This document shows, one piece after another, positions 1-7,350 of a stretch of DNA of 16,129 bases (positions are counted from its first letter, which is position 1; every line of letters starts with the position of its first letter). A program made the position numbers and the translations under genes. Origin of the DNA: Rhizobiaceae bacterium (GTDB taxonomy: Bacteria > Pseudomonadota > Alphaproteobacteria > Rhizobiales > Rhizobiaceae); the NCBI GenBank assembly GCA_028865845.1, contig JAGWJK010000010.1, forward strand, positions 1-16,129, in the 5' to 3' direction. The notes beneath the pieces are model-generated. The model saw nothing but the letters and a program-made list of their open reading frames with translations. It made no database searches and had not been told where the DNA came from.

Positions 1-401
1 GTCTGGCCGTCCCATTCATGCAACTGATAGAGATCGATCACGTCGGTCTTCATGCGCTTGAGGCTGGCTTCGCAGGCCTGGATCAGATGCTGGCGCGACG
101 AGCCTGCATCGTTGACCCCTGGACCCATGGGGAAGCGCGCCTTGGTGGCGATCAACACGCCGTTCTTGCGCGGGCCGCCAATGATCTCGCCGAGGATTTC
201 CTCCGAGGCGCCCTGCGAATAGACATCGGCCGTGTCGATCAGGTTGACGCCGGCATCGACGCACATGTCGACGAGCCGTTTTGCTTCGGCGACGCCGAGG
301 TCGCCGACGGTCTTGGCCCAACCGACGCCACCGAACGTCATCGTGCCCATGGTGATGGTCGAAACCTTGAGGCCGGAGCGGCCGAGCAGGCGGTATTCCA
401 T
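1..401 (-). CDS. Aldo/keto reductase, C-terminal part missing (runs off the left edge)
   Basis: NAD(P)H-dependent oxidoreductase of the aldo/keto reductase superfamily, expected to be a cytoplasmic TIM barrel reducing aldehydes or ketones. Only the first 133 residues are present. The N-terminus (EYRLLGRSGLKVSTITMGTMTFGG) is typical of the family. The complete catalytic tetrad is visible: Asp56 in NLIDTAD, Tyr61 in DVYS, Lys87 in IATKA and His128 in YQLHEWD. The ATG start is supported by GGAGG about 8 bases upstream. It is divergent from the ABC transporter operon, with 176 bases between the two starts. The substrate cannot be told from this fragment. Family assignment is secure. Confidence 0.92.
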   Translation of the reverse strand, partial: MEYRLLGRSGLKVSTITMGTMTFGGVGWAKTVGDLGVAEAKRLVDMCVDAGVNLIDTADVYSQGASEEILGEIIGGPRKNGVLIATKARFPMGPGVNDAGSSRQHLIQACEASLKRMKTDVIDLYQLHEWDGQ

Positions 402-443
402 GGATTTATCCTCCGGAAATCAGATAGGAAATTCGCGCGCTAG

Positions 444-471
444 AAAATAGCGCGGCGCGACGATGGTCAAG
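444..471 (-). promoter_or_regulatory. Candidate promoter of the aldo/keto reductase
   Basis: Read on the minus strand, TTGACC (complement of 465-470) is followed after 15 bases by TATTTT (complement of 444-449). This resembles the rhizobial housekeeping pattern CTTGAC/CTATAT, though the spacer is short. Transcription would start about 35 bases before the ATG at 401. Inferred from pattern only. Confidence 0.4.
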
Positions 472-509
472 CGCGAATGATAGTATGAACGGGAAGGTTC
501 CCCAATTCG

Positions 510-522
510 GATTGTCACAATC
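510..522. promoter_or_regulatory. Perfect palindrome between divergent genes, candidate operator
   Basis: GATTGTCACAATC has perfect 6-base arms around one central base. It lies 56 bases upstream of the binding-protein start. It contains a possible -35 box, TTGTCA (512-517), followed after 16 bases by a weak -10, TACAGC (534-539). A repressor or activator bound here could control the transporter operon. No regulator gene is adjacent. The palindrome is seen directly; its role is inferred. Confidence 0.4.
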
Positions 523-577
523 ATGTTAATCGGTACAGCTAAGGAACCCTTCTGATTTTCCCACCTGAGGACGCCTC

Positions 578-1558
578 ATGAAGACGCTCGTTTCCGCTTT
601 TGCCGGCCTGCTTGCAGCCGGTCTTCTCTCCGTTTCGGCCCAGGCCGCCGATCTCGTGCTTTATACCAGCCAGCCGAACGAGGATGCGCAGGCGACCGTC
701 GACGGCTTCATGGCCGCCAATCCAGGCATCAAGGTCGATTGGGTTCGCGACGGCACGCCGCAGATCATCGCCAAGCTGCAGGCTGAAATCCAGGCTGGCC
801 ATCCGGTCGCCGACGTTCTCCTGATCGCCGACACGGTGACGCTGGAGCGCCTCAAGGAAGCCGGCAAGCTGATGGCTTACAAGTCGCCGGAAGCCGCCAA
901 TTACGATCCGGCACTTTATGATGCCGACGGCTACTATTACTCCACCAAGCTCATCACCACGGGCATCGTCTACAACACTGCCGCCTCGATGAAGCCGACG
1001 AGCTGGCAGGACCTCACCAAGCCGGAAGCCAAGGGCCTCGTTGCCATGCCGAGCCCGCTTGCTTCAGGTGCGGCGCTGATCCACGCGCAGACGCTGGCCG
1101 GCGTTCCGAGCCTCGGCTGGGATTTCTACAAGAATCTTGCTGCCAACGGCGCGGTTGCCGCAGGCGGCAACGGTCAGGTTCTGAAGTCGGTCGCCTCCGG
1201 TGAGAAGGCTTACGGCATGATCGTCGATTACATGCCGATCCGCGAAAAAGCCAAGGGCGCGCCGCTTGAGTTCGTGTTCCCGACCGAAGGTGTTTCGGCC
1301 GTGACGGAGCCGGTCGGCATTCTCGCCAGCGCCACCCACGTCGATGCCGCCAAGAAGATCGTCGACTACGCACTGTCGGAAAAAGGCCAGGAAGGTTTCC
1401 TCAAGCTCGGCTATATCCCGGCTCGCAACGGCATGAAGCTGCCGGCGGGTTTCCCGGCTCGTGATAGCATCAAGGTCTTGCCGCTGAACGCCGCCAATGC
1501 TTTGAAGAACACCGATCAAGACTTGAAGACCTTTTCATCCTATTACGGATCCAAGTGA
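578..1558 (+). CDS. ABC transporter periplasmic substrate-binding protein, Fe3+/2-aminoethylphosphonate-type family
   Basis: Periplasmic binding component of the importer encoded by the next two genes; 326 residues, normal for the family. A Sec signal peptide occupies residues 1-23 (MKTL, hydrophobic core, cleavage after AQA). The mature protein begins ADLVLYTSQPNEDAQ, typical of bacterial extracellular solute-binding protein family 1, close to FbpA/AfuA/PhnS-like proteins. The ATG is preceded by GAGGA. At the site where FbpA proteins carry two adjacent iron-ligand tyrosines (about mature residues 195-196), this protein has Tyr218-Met219 in IVDYMPI. Free ferric iron is therefore a doubtful ligand. 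A phosphonate, sugar phosphate or other anionic organic ligand is possible, given that family members are known to bind such compounds. It is the first gene of the operon, with its stop 17 bases before the permease start. Confidence 0.9.
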   Translation: MKTLVSAFAGLLAAGLLSVSAQAADLVLYTSQPNEDAQATVDGFMAANPGIKVDWVRDGTPQIIAKLQAEIQAGHPVADVLLIADTVTLERLKEAGKLMAYKSPEAANYDPALYDADGYYYSTKLITTGIVYNTAASMKPTSWQDLTKPEAKGLVAMPSPLASGAALIHAQTLAGVPSLGWDFYKNLAANGAVAAGGNGQVLKSVASGEKAYGMIVDYMPIREKAKGAPLEFVFPTEGVSAVTEPVGILASATHVDAAKKIVDYALSEKGQEGFLKLGYIPARNGMKLPAGFPARDSIKVLPLNAANALKNTDQDLKTFSSYYGSK

Positions 1559-1575
1559 TCCAATCTGGACTTTAG

Positions 1576-3270
1576 ATGTACGGATATGCGCGTAAGGGAA
1601 ACAGCCAGCCAGCCTGGCTGTTTCCTTTTGTTGTGACCATCGTGATCGTTTTGAGCGTGTTGCCTTTGGCGCGCCTGGCCGAGGCGGGCATCGAGGCTTT
1701 GCTGCGCGGCGGCGCCTATGAATTGATCACCGATCCGGCCCTTTGGCGTTCGGCCTGGTACACGGTCGAGACCGCTGTCATCGGTTCGGTGATTTCGGTC
1801 CTGCTCGGCTGCCTCTTTGCATTCCTGCTGACATTGACTGACGTTCCCGGCAAAGGACCACTCGGTTTCCTGTTCATCCTGCCGATGATGATCCCGCCAC
1901 AGGTCACCGCACTTGCCTGGGTGCAGATGTCCGGTCCGTCGAGCCCCTTGCTGAAAGCGTTGCACATCGCTCCGCCGCTCGGCTCGCCGCAACCGCTCTA
2001 TTCCGTCGGCGGCATTGCCTTGCTCTATGGCGTGCAGCATGCGCCGCTGGTCTATCTGGCGCTGCGAGCCGGTCTGATGGCGTTGCCGCGCGACGGCGTC
2101 GAGGCCGCGAGACTGTCGGGAGCGTCAGGCTTTCGCGTCTTTCGCGATATCATAGCGCCACTGTCGCTGCCCGGCGTCATCGCCGGTGCCGCCATCGCTT
2201 TCGTTTCCTCGATCGGTAACTTCGGCATTCCGGCGATCCTTGGCATTCCTGCCTCGATCTTCACGCTGTCGACGTTGATCTTCACCAAATTTTCCAATTT
2301 TGGACCCCGCACCTTCGGCGACGTCGCCGTCTTGTCGGCGATGATCGCGGTCATATCGGTCGCAGGGCTCGCGGTGCAGGCCAAAGCACTGAAGGGGCGG
2401 GACTATCGTGTCATCGGCCTCTCCGGCGCTTCAGCGGCCTTCCAGCTCGGCCGCTGGCGCCTTCTTGCCCTGCCGCTGCTTTGGGTCATCCTGTTCTTCA
2501 TGCTGGCCGCACCATTCTTTGCGCTGGTCGCAGGGGCGCTCGTGCCGGCCTACGGGGTACCGCTGACCTTGAAGACAGCGTCGATGCATGCCTTCAGCGA
2601 GATCCTGTTTCATCAGGCGGTAACGCGCACCGCCTTTTCCAATTCCCTGTTTCTGGCGAGCATGACGGCGCTCGGTCTGTTGGTGGTGACGGTGCTTACC
2701 GCCTATGCGCTCACCAAGCGGAAGGACCTGCTGAGCCGGATCGTTGCCGGTCTGATCGAAATTCCCTATTCGCTACCGGGAATCATCGTCGCCGTCTGCT
2801 TCATCCTGGTATTCGCGGCGCCGCTGCCGGTGCTCAACGTCACGCTATACGGCACGATCTGGATCATCCTGCTGGCCTATTTCTCCGCCTATTTTGCGGT
2901 CAGTCTCAAGCCGGTCATGAGCGCGTTCCTGCAGCTCGATCCGGCACTGGAAGAGGCTGCACGCCTCTCTGGCGCCGGCTTTCTGCGTCGCCTTACGGAT
3001 ATCATCGTGCCCCTGATCGCACCTGCGGCCGGGGCCTCTATCATCCTCGTCTTTTTGATCGCCTGCAACGAACTCACCGTTTCGGCGCTGCTATGGTCGG
3101 CAGGTACGCAGACGCTCGGCGTCGTCATCTACAATCTCGACGATGGCGGCAGCGCCGATCTCGCCTCCGCCATGTCGGTGATCGTCATCGCCATGGTGGT
3201 TGCCATGATGCTGCTTTTGGAATTCATGGCCAAGCGCCTGCCGAAGGGGGTAGTGCCGTGGCGAAGCTGA
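1576..3270 (+). CDS. ABC transporter permease, two fused transmembrane domains (FbpB-like)
   Basis: Inner-membrane channel of the importer; 564 residues carrying two permease domains in tandem, as in FbpB/SfuB, so one chain can form the whole pore. About twelve hydrophobic segments are expected, the first at residues 14-35. Each half has the cytoplasmic EAA loop that contacts the ATPase: EAARLSGASGFRVF from residue 176, and EAARLSGAGFLRRL from residue 460. The second half begins around the hydrophobic stretch encoded from 2460. The ATG at 1576 has only a weak Shine-Dalgarno (TGGA, 6-base gap). A terminator-like hairpin lies over codons 7-18. The later in-frame GTG at 1633 has no ribosome site and would cut into the first membrane segment, so 1576 is kept. 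The gene overlaps the ATPase gene by 13 bases. Confidence 0.92.
   Translation: MYGYARKGNSQPAWLFPFVVTIVIVLSVLPLARLAEAGIEALLRGGAYELITDPALWRSAWYTVETAVIGSVISVLLGCLFAFLLTLTDVPGKGPLGFLFILPMMIPPQVTALAWVQMSGPSSPLLKALHIAPPLGSPQPLYSVGGIALLYGVQHAPLVYLALRAGLMALPRDGVEAARLSGASGFRVFRDIIAPLSLPGVIAGAAIAFVSSIGNFGIPAILGIPASIFTLSTLIFTKFSNFGPRTFGDVAVLSAMIAVISVAGLAVQAKALKGRDYRVIGLSGASAAFQLGRWRLLALPLLWVILFFMLAAPFFALVAGALVPAYGVPLTLKTASMHAFSEILFHQAVTRTAFSNSLFLASMTALGLLVVTVLTAYALTKRKDLLSRIVAGLIEIPYSLPGIIVAVCFILVFAAPLPVLNVTLYGTIWIILLAYFSAYFAVSLKPVMSAFLQLDPALEEAARLSGAGFLRRLTDIIVPLIAPAAGASIILVFLIACNELTVSALLWSAGTQTLGVVIYNLDDGGSADLASAMSVIVIAMVVAMMLLLEFMAKRLPKGVVPWRS
1594..1628 (+). terminator. Intrinsic-terminator-like hairpin inside the start of the permease gene
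   Basis: Bases 1594-1608 pair with 1614-1628: a 15-base-pair stem with one G-U pair around the five-base loop CCAGC. The core ACAGCCAG/CTGGCTGT is GC-rich, and the 3' side runs into TTTCCTTTTGTT. It follows the binding-protein stop by about 35 bases and sits in codons 7-18 of the permease. Such structures after binding-protein genes commonly lower read-through so that the binding protein outnumbers the membrane parts. The position inside coding sequence suggests translation could oppose termination. The structure is seen directly; the role is inferred. Confidence 0.6.
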
Positions 3271-4289
3271 TCCTCAATCACGTCAGCAAGGATTTCGGCG
3301 GTGGTGGCCGGCCTGCGGTCAAGGCTCTGTCGCTTGAGGTGCGCGATGGCGGCTTCCTGGCGTTGCTCGGTCCGTCCGGTTGCGGCAAGACGACGGTGCT
3401 CCGAATGATCGCCGGCTTCGAACAGCCGACCGATGGTTCTATCCATCTGGGCGAGCGGCTTCTTGCCGATGCCGCCCACACCCTGCCGCCGGAGCGGCGC
3501 AACATGGCGATGGTATTTCAGTCCTACGCGCTGTGGCCGCACATGAATGTCGCCGACAATGTCGGTTACCCCCTGAAGGTCCGCGGTATTTCCGGGGAGA
3601 GCTATCGGCGGAAGGTGGGCGAGGCGCTCGCGACGGTGCGGCTCGAAGACTATGCCGGCCGTCGGCCAGCCGATCTTTCCGGCGGTCAGCGCCAGCGCGT
3701 GGCACTGGCGCGCTGCCTGGTGACATCGCCTGATGTGGTATTGCTCGACGAGCCGCTTGCCAATCTCGACCGTCATCTGAAGAAGGAGATGGAAGAGACC
3801 TTCCGCGATTTCCATCAGCGATCTGGCGCGACGATGGTCTATGTCACGCACGACCAGAGCGAGGCCATGGCGCTTGCCACCGATGTCGCCGTAATGTCGG
3901 AGGGGCAGCTGCTGCAGATGGCGCCGCCGGCTGAGATCTATGCGCGCCCGAAGGGCCGGCTGGTCGGCGGATTGGTCGGGCAGGGCGCGATCCTCTCGCT
4001 TGCCTTTGCTGAGGCGAGGCCGCGGCTCCTGGATTGGCCGGCGTTGAGGTCGATTTGGGGTGGCCAGGATGCCGGGCAGCCGAAAGCCGATATTCTCGTC
4101 CGTCCCGAAGACGTCGTCGCCGATTCTACGGGCATTTCGTGCCGTGTCGATTCGGTTCTTTACGAGGGCGAACGCTATTCGCTGCGGCTGTCGTTGCCGG
4201 ATGGCCAGGTGCTGCGCGCCTATAGTCGCGAACTCGTCAAAACCGGCGAGACCTACGCCGTTGCGATCCGATCCGCGTGGCGGCTTTAG
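3258..4289 (+). CDS. ABC transporter ATP-binding protein (FbpC/PotA-like)
   Basis: Cytoplasmic ATPase that powers the importer; 343 residues. All nucleotide-binding motifs are present: Walker A GPSGCGKTT at residues 38-46, Q-loop Gln88 (VFQSYALWPH), signature LSGGQRQR at 140-147, Walker B VVLLDEP at 160-166, D-loop ANLD, and switch His198 in YVTHDQSEAMA. A C-terminal TOBE-like regulatory region follows from about residue 240 (ILVRPEDV, then VLYEGERYSLRLSLPDG). The start is GTG at 3258, inside the last codons of the permease and preceded by AAGGGGG with a seven-base gap. This indicates translational coupling. The family covers iron, phosphonate and polyamine importers, so the motifs do not reveal the cargo. 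Confidence 0.93.
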   Translation: MAKLILNHVSKDFGGGGRPAVKALSLEVRDGGFLALLGPSGCGKTTVLRMIAGFEQPTDGSIHLGERLLADAAHTLPPERRNMAMVFQSYALWPHMNVADNVGYPLKVRGISGESYRRKVGEALATVRLEDYAGRRPADLSGGQRQRVALARCLVTSPDVVLLDEPLANLDRHLKKEMEETFRDFHQRSGATMVYVTHDQSEAMALATDVAVMSEGQLLQMAPPAEIYARPKGRLVGGLVGQGAILSLAFAEARPRLLDWPALRSIWGGQDAGQPKADILVRPEDVVADSTGISCRVDSVLYEGERYSLRLSLPDGQVLRAYSRELVKTGETYAVAIRSAWRL

Positions 4290-4304
4290 CCAGCTGGGCA
4301 TGAC

Positions 4305-4322
4305 GGGCAACAGCGGTTGTCC
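4305..4322 (+). other. Small hairpin between the ATPase and dioxygenase genes
   Basis: GGGCAAC (4305-4311) pairs with GTTGTCC (4316-4322) around a four-base loop, including one G-U pair. No T-run follows, so it is not a standard terminator. It may be an RNA-processing or stability element in the 83-base gap, or chance. Confidence 0.25.
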
Positions 4323-4372
4323 GCGGCGCCGACCTGTGCTTGGTTATCGGCGTCAGGAATGGGAGTCGCGTC

Positions 4373-5368
4373 ATGTCCAATCACAGCTTCCCGATTTTCG
4401 ATCTCGGCGCGTTCGAAAGCGCGGATGCTCATGAGAAGAAACGGCTTGGCGCCGAGGTGGACGACATCTGCCGCTCGACGGGGTTTCTCGCGATCGCCAA
4501 TCATGGCGTCGCCGACGCTGTCATCAAGGGTATCTGGAGCAAGACGCGCGCGTTTTTCGATCTTCCGGCCGATGTGAAGCAACAGGCGAGGGCGCCTTAT
4601 CCCGGCTATCCCTATGGTTATCTCGGTCCCGGCACGGAAGCGCTGGCGAAGTCGCGCAACGTCGACACGCCGCCGGATCTCAAGGAAAGCTTCAATGGTG
4701 GGCCGCTTGCCGTTCCAGCCGGCATGACCGATCCGGAAGCTTTGGGCTTCTGCTACGCCGCAACGATCTGGCCGGATGCACCGGAAGGTTTTGCGGACGC
4801 ATGGAAGATCTATTACCGCTCGATGGAAGATCTGGCGGCGAGGATCATGCGGGTGTTTGCAACGGCGCTCGGCCTCGACGAGCATTTCTTCGATGCTTAC
4901 GTCGACGCGCCGATCAGCGCGCTCCGGGCATTGAACTATCCGGAGCAACACGTTCCGCCACAGCCTGGTCAACTGCGTGCCGGTGCCCATGCCGACTACG
5001 GCAGTCTGACGATCCTGCTGCCGCAGGCCGGCTCGAAAGGGCTGGAGATTATCTCGCCCGATGGCAACTGGACGCCGGTGCCGCCGGTGCCCGGCGCTTT
5101 CGTCATCAACATCGGCGACCTGATGGCGCTCTGGACCAACGATCGCTGGGTCTCGACGGTCCATCGTGTCGTCAATCCGCCGCCGGAGGAGGGTGGCATG
5201 CAGCGGCGGCAGTCGCTCGCCTTTTTCCACCAGCCGAATTGGTTTGCGGAGATCGCCTGCCTCCCGTCCTGCCTGGCGGAAGGGGAGACGCCGAAATATG
5301 CGCCGGTGCTGTCAGGCCCCTATCTCATGGGGAAATTCAAATCGACCGTCACCGCCAAGGCCAACTGA
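4373..5368 (+). CDS. Isopenicillin N synthase family Fe(II)/2-oxoglutarate-dependent dioxygenase
   Basis: Cytoplasmic non-heme iron oxygenase that would hydroxylate, desaturate or otherwise oxidise a small molecule; 331 residues, a usual length for the family. An N-terminal DIOX_N-type segment (FPIFDLGAF, then DDICRSTGFLAIANHGV) precedes the 2OG-FeII_Oxy core. Iron ligands are His206 and Asp208 in GAHADYGSLTILL, and His264 in VSTVHRVVNPP. The 2-oxoglutarate carboxylate contact is the Arg279-x-Ser281 motif in RRQSLAFFHQPN. The start at 4373 is preferred over ATG 4340 because GGGAG lies about seven bases ahead and the family N-terminus begins there. It lies 83 bases after the importer ATPase on the same strand, suggesting it acts on the imported compound. 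The substrate is unknown. It is not an antibiotic synthase on this evidence, as the name only describes the fold family. Confidence 0.9.
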   Translation: MSNHSFPIFDLGAFESADAHEKKRLGAEVDDICRSTGFLAIANHGVADAVIKGIWSKTRAFFDLPADVKQQARAPYPGYPYGYLGPGTEALAKSRNVDTPPDLKESFNGGPLAVPAGMTDPEALGFCYAATIWPDAPEGFADAWKIYYRSMEDLAARIMRVFATALGLDEHFFDAYVDAPISALRALNYPEQHVPPQPGQLRAGAHADYGSLTILLPQAGSKGLEIISPDGNWTPVPPVPGAFVINIGDLMALWTNDRWVSTVHRVVNPPPEEGGMQRRQSLAFFHQPNWFAEIACLPSCLAEGETPKYAPVLSGPYLMGKFKSTVTAKAN

Positions 5369-5396
5369 GCCGGCAAACTAAGTCGGCTAATTTTTC
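5368..5396 (+). terminator. Likely intrinsic terminator after the dioxygenase gene
   Basis: AGCCGGC (5368-5374) pairs with GTCGGCT (5382-5388), with one G-U pair and the loop AAACTAA, followed by AATTTTTC. It begins at the dioxygenase stop codon and ends 18 bases before the next start. It may be partial, splitting the cluster into two expression units. Confidence 0.5.
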
Positions 5397-5413
5397 TCAG
5401 ACCGGAATGCCCA

Positions 5414-6526
5414 ATGTCCCTGCGTCTTGCTAGTTTCAATGTCGAAAATCTGCTGACCCGTTTCGATTACACCGGTTTTCGTAATCAGCTCCGACAGGAT
5501 CGCGTGCTGAAGCTCTTCGAGGTACGCAGCGAGGAAATCTATCAGCAGCTGGAGCAGGCGCGAGTGGTCGCCTCCACAGACGATACCAGGCAGATGACAG
5601 CGCTCGCTATCGCCGACGCGGATGCCGATATCATCTGCCTGCAGGAGGTCGACAACATGACGGCGCTGCAGGCCTTCGAATATGGCTACCTCTACCGCAT
5701 GGTCGGCAATGGCTACAGGCAGAAATTCCTGATCGAGGGAAATGACAGTCGCGGCATCGACGTCGCCGTGATGATGCGCGAGGAGACTCGCGACGGCCAG
5801 CCGATCGTCCTGAAGGACATCAAAAGTCATGCGATGGTGACATACAGAGATTTCAATCTCTTCAACGACGAACTGGCAGCGCTCGGCTTTCATCTCGACG
5901 ACAAGATTTTCAAGCGTGATTGCCTGGAGCTCGATCTTGCCATCGGCGGGGTGCCTTTCACGCTCTACGTTGTTCACCTGAAATCGATGGGGCCTGCCCG
6001 CGAAGGCCTCGACGGTAGGCAATCGACCATGCCGATCCGCCGCGCTGAGACCCTTGCCGTGCGCCATATCGTAGAAAGCCGCTTCGGCGCCGGAAAGACG
6101 GCAACCAAGAATTTCGCGATCTGCGGCGACATGAATGATTACCAGGAACGGGTCGACGTCATCGGCACGCGCCGCACCGGTTACCGTTTCGAACACAGGA
6201 GCGAGGCTGCCAGCGCGCTCGATGTCTTCAGCCATGACGGCTTCGTTGAAAATGCCATGCGTCGGCGTGATGCGCTGGATCGCTGGACGCTTTACCATGC
6301 CCGCGGACCGCAGGAGCAATGGCTCTGCCAGCTCGACTATATCTGGCTATCGCCTGCTTTGGCGCGCAACAATGCGACGCAGATGCCTGACGTCATTCGC
6401 TCGGGACAACCGTTCCGCACCGTCTTCCCGCCCGGCCAGGAGGTCGAGCGTTATCCACGCACCGGCTGGGACAGGCCGAAGGCCTCCGACCATTGCCCCG
6501 TTGTCATTACATTGGATCTATTATGA
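5414..6526 (+). CDS. Endonuclease/exonuclease/phosphatase (EEP) fold hydrolase
   Basis: Metal-dependent phosphoesterase of the DNase I/exonuclease III/inositol-phosphatase superfamily; 370 residues with no signal peptide, so cytoplasmic. Motifs in order: Asn9 in ASFNVENL, Glu78 in CLQEVDN (metal ligand), His188 in VVHLKS, Asp239 and Asn241 in CGDMNDY, and the catalytic Asp359-His360 in SDHCPVVITL. The fold does not distinguish a nuclease from a phosphodiesterase or phosphatase. The operon context (importer, oxygenase, Nudix) favours a small-molecule phosphodiester or phosphate ester over DNA repair. The start at 5414 has a weak ribosome site. The stop overlaps the Nudix start as ATGA, a sign of translational coupling and joint function. 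Confidence 0.88.
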   Translation: MSLRLASFNVENLLTRFDYTGFRNQLRQDRVLKLFEVRSEEIYQQLEQARVVASTDDTRQMTALAIADADADIICLQEVDNMTALQAFEYGYLYRMVGNGYRQKFLIEGNDSRGIDVAVMMREETRDGQPIVLKDIKSHAMVTYRDFNLFNDELAALGFHLDDKIFKRDCLELDLAIGGVPFTLYVVHLKSMGPAREGLDGRQSTMPIRRAETLAVRHIVESRFGAGKTATKNFAICGDMNDYQERVDVIGTRRTGYRFEHRSEAASALDVFSHDGFVENAMRRRDALDRWTLYHARGPQEQWLCQLDYIWLSPALARNNATQMPDVIRSGQPFRTVFPPGQEVERYPRTGWDRPKASDHCPVVITLDLL

Positions 6527-7269
6527 ATTCTGCCGACGAACTGCAAAGCGATATGGCCGGTTGGCCGCCCGAGAATATGGTGTTTCCGGTCGCTCGCATC
6601 AATCTCAGCGTCATCTCCGGCGACCATCCCTTCCATGTCAGCGAGATCGAGGCTGCGCGTGCGAACTGGCAAAAGGAGATCGCGGCAAACCCGGCGCTCT
6701 ACGACGGTCGCATGATCTTTCAGCATCGCCTGTCGGTGAGCGAGCAGGCGGTGGAGGGCGAAGGTTATTTGACGCCATTCTCTACCTTCCTCTGGTGGCG
6801 CAAGCAGGCGGCGCGCAGTGGCGGTTTCCATGTCTTTGCTTTTCCGGTCGCAGTCTCGTCCGACGGCGCGATCATCGCCATTCGCATGGCGCAGCATACT
6901 GCCAATCCCGGCCAGGTCTATTGCGCCGCCGGTTCTATGGATGAGAACGATATCGTCGACGGACGCTGCGACATCGACGGCAACATGCGCCGCGAAGTGC
7001 TGGAGGAGACCGGCCTGGACCTCAACGATGCCGTCGCCGAGCCCGGTTATTATGCCACGCAGACCAACCGCTCGGTCACGCTGTTTCGCGTCTACCGTTT
7101 TCCCTGGACGGCCGACGATATACTCGCCCGGATAGAGGCGCACATGCTGGTGGATGAGGAAAAGGAGATCGATGGCGTCATTGCCATCCGTTCAGCCGAT
7201 CCTACCGCGCATAAATATAGTTCCGCCATGCCGCCCATCCTCAAGTGGTTCTTCGAGCGCAACAAATAG
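6523..7269 (+). CDS. Nudix hydrolase
   Basis: Hydrolase of nucleoside-diphosphate-linked or similar pyrophosphate compounds; 248 residues. The Nudix box helix is clear: Arg157-Glu158-Val-Leu-Glu161-Glu162-Thr-Gly164-Leu. The preceding glycine (Gly137 in AAGSMDEND) is 20 residues before Arg157, against 14 in the standard pattern G-x5-E-x7-REUxEExGU. The metal-site loop is therefore about six residues longer, and the first Glu is replaced or displaced. An N-terminal region of some 100 residues precedes the box and has no motif I can name. The start at 6523 is chosen because ATGA overlaps the EEP stop. An ATG 30 bases upstream would lie deeper in the EEP gene. The substrate is unknown. Linked by position to a phosphoesterase, it may split a nucleotidyl or pyrophosphate intermediate. 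Confidence 0.85.
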   Translation: MNSADELQSDMAGWPPENMVFPVARINLSVISGDHPFHVSEIEAARANWQKEIAANPALYDGRMIFQHRLSVSEQAVEGEGYLTPFSTFLWWRKQAARSGGFHVFAFPVAVSSDGAIIAIRMAQHTANPGQVYCAAGSMDENDIVDGRCDIDGNMRREVLEETGLDLNDAVAEPGYYATQTNRSVTLFRVYRFPWTADDILARIEAHMLVDEEKEIDGVIAIRSADPTAHKYSSAMPPILKWFFERNK

Positions 7270-7350
7270 CTTTAGCTTGCGCTCAAATTCGTTGTCGTTA
7301 TGTATGGTTTGGCAGGTTGTATTGTGTAGTGTCATGTGATGGAGGCAGGG

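Noticed and set aside
3129..4310. Long minus-strand open frame (393 codons) opposite the ABC ATPase
   Set aside because: The opposite strand carries all ABC ATPase motifs in order. The minus frame has no recognisable domain and is Arg/His-rich, as expected for an antisense shadow in GC-rich DNA.
4373..5368. Beta-lactam (isopenicillin N) biosynthesis
   Set aside because: Only the dioxygenase fold family is shared. No peptide synthetase or related genes are present, and the neighbours are an importer and hydrolases.
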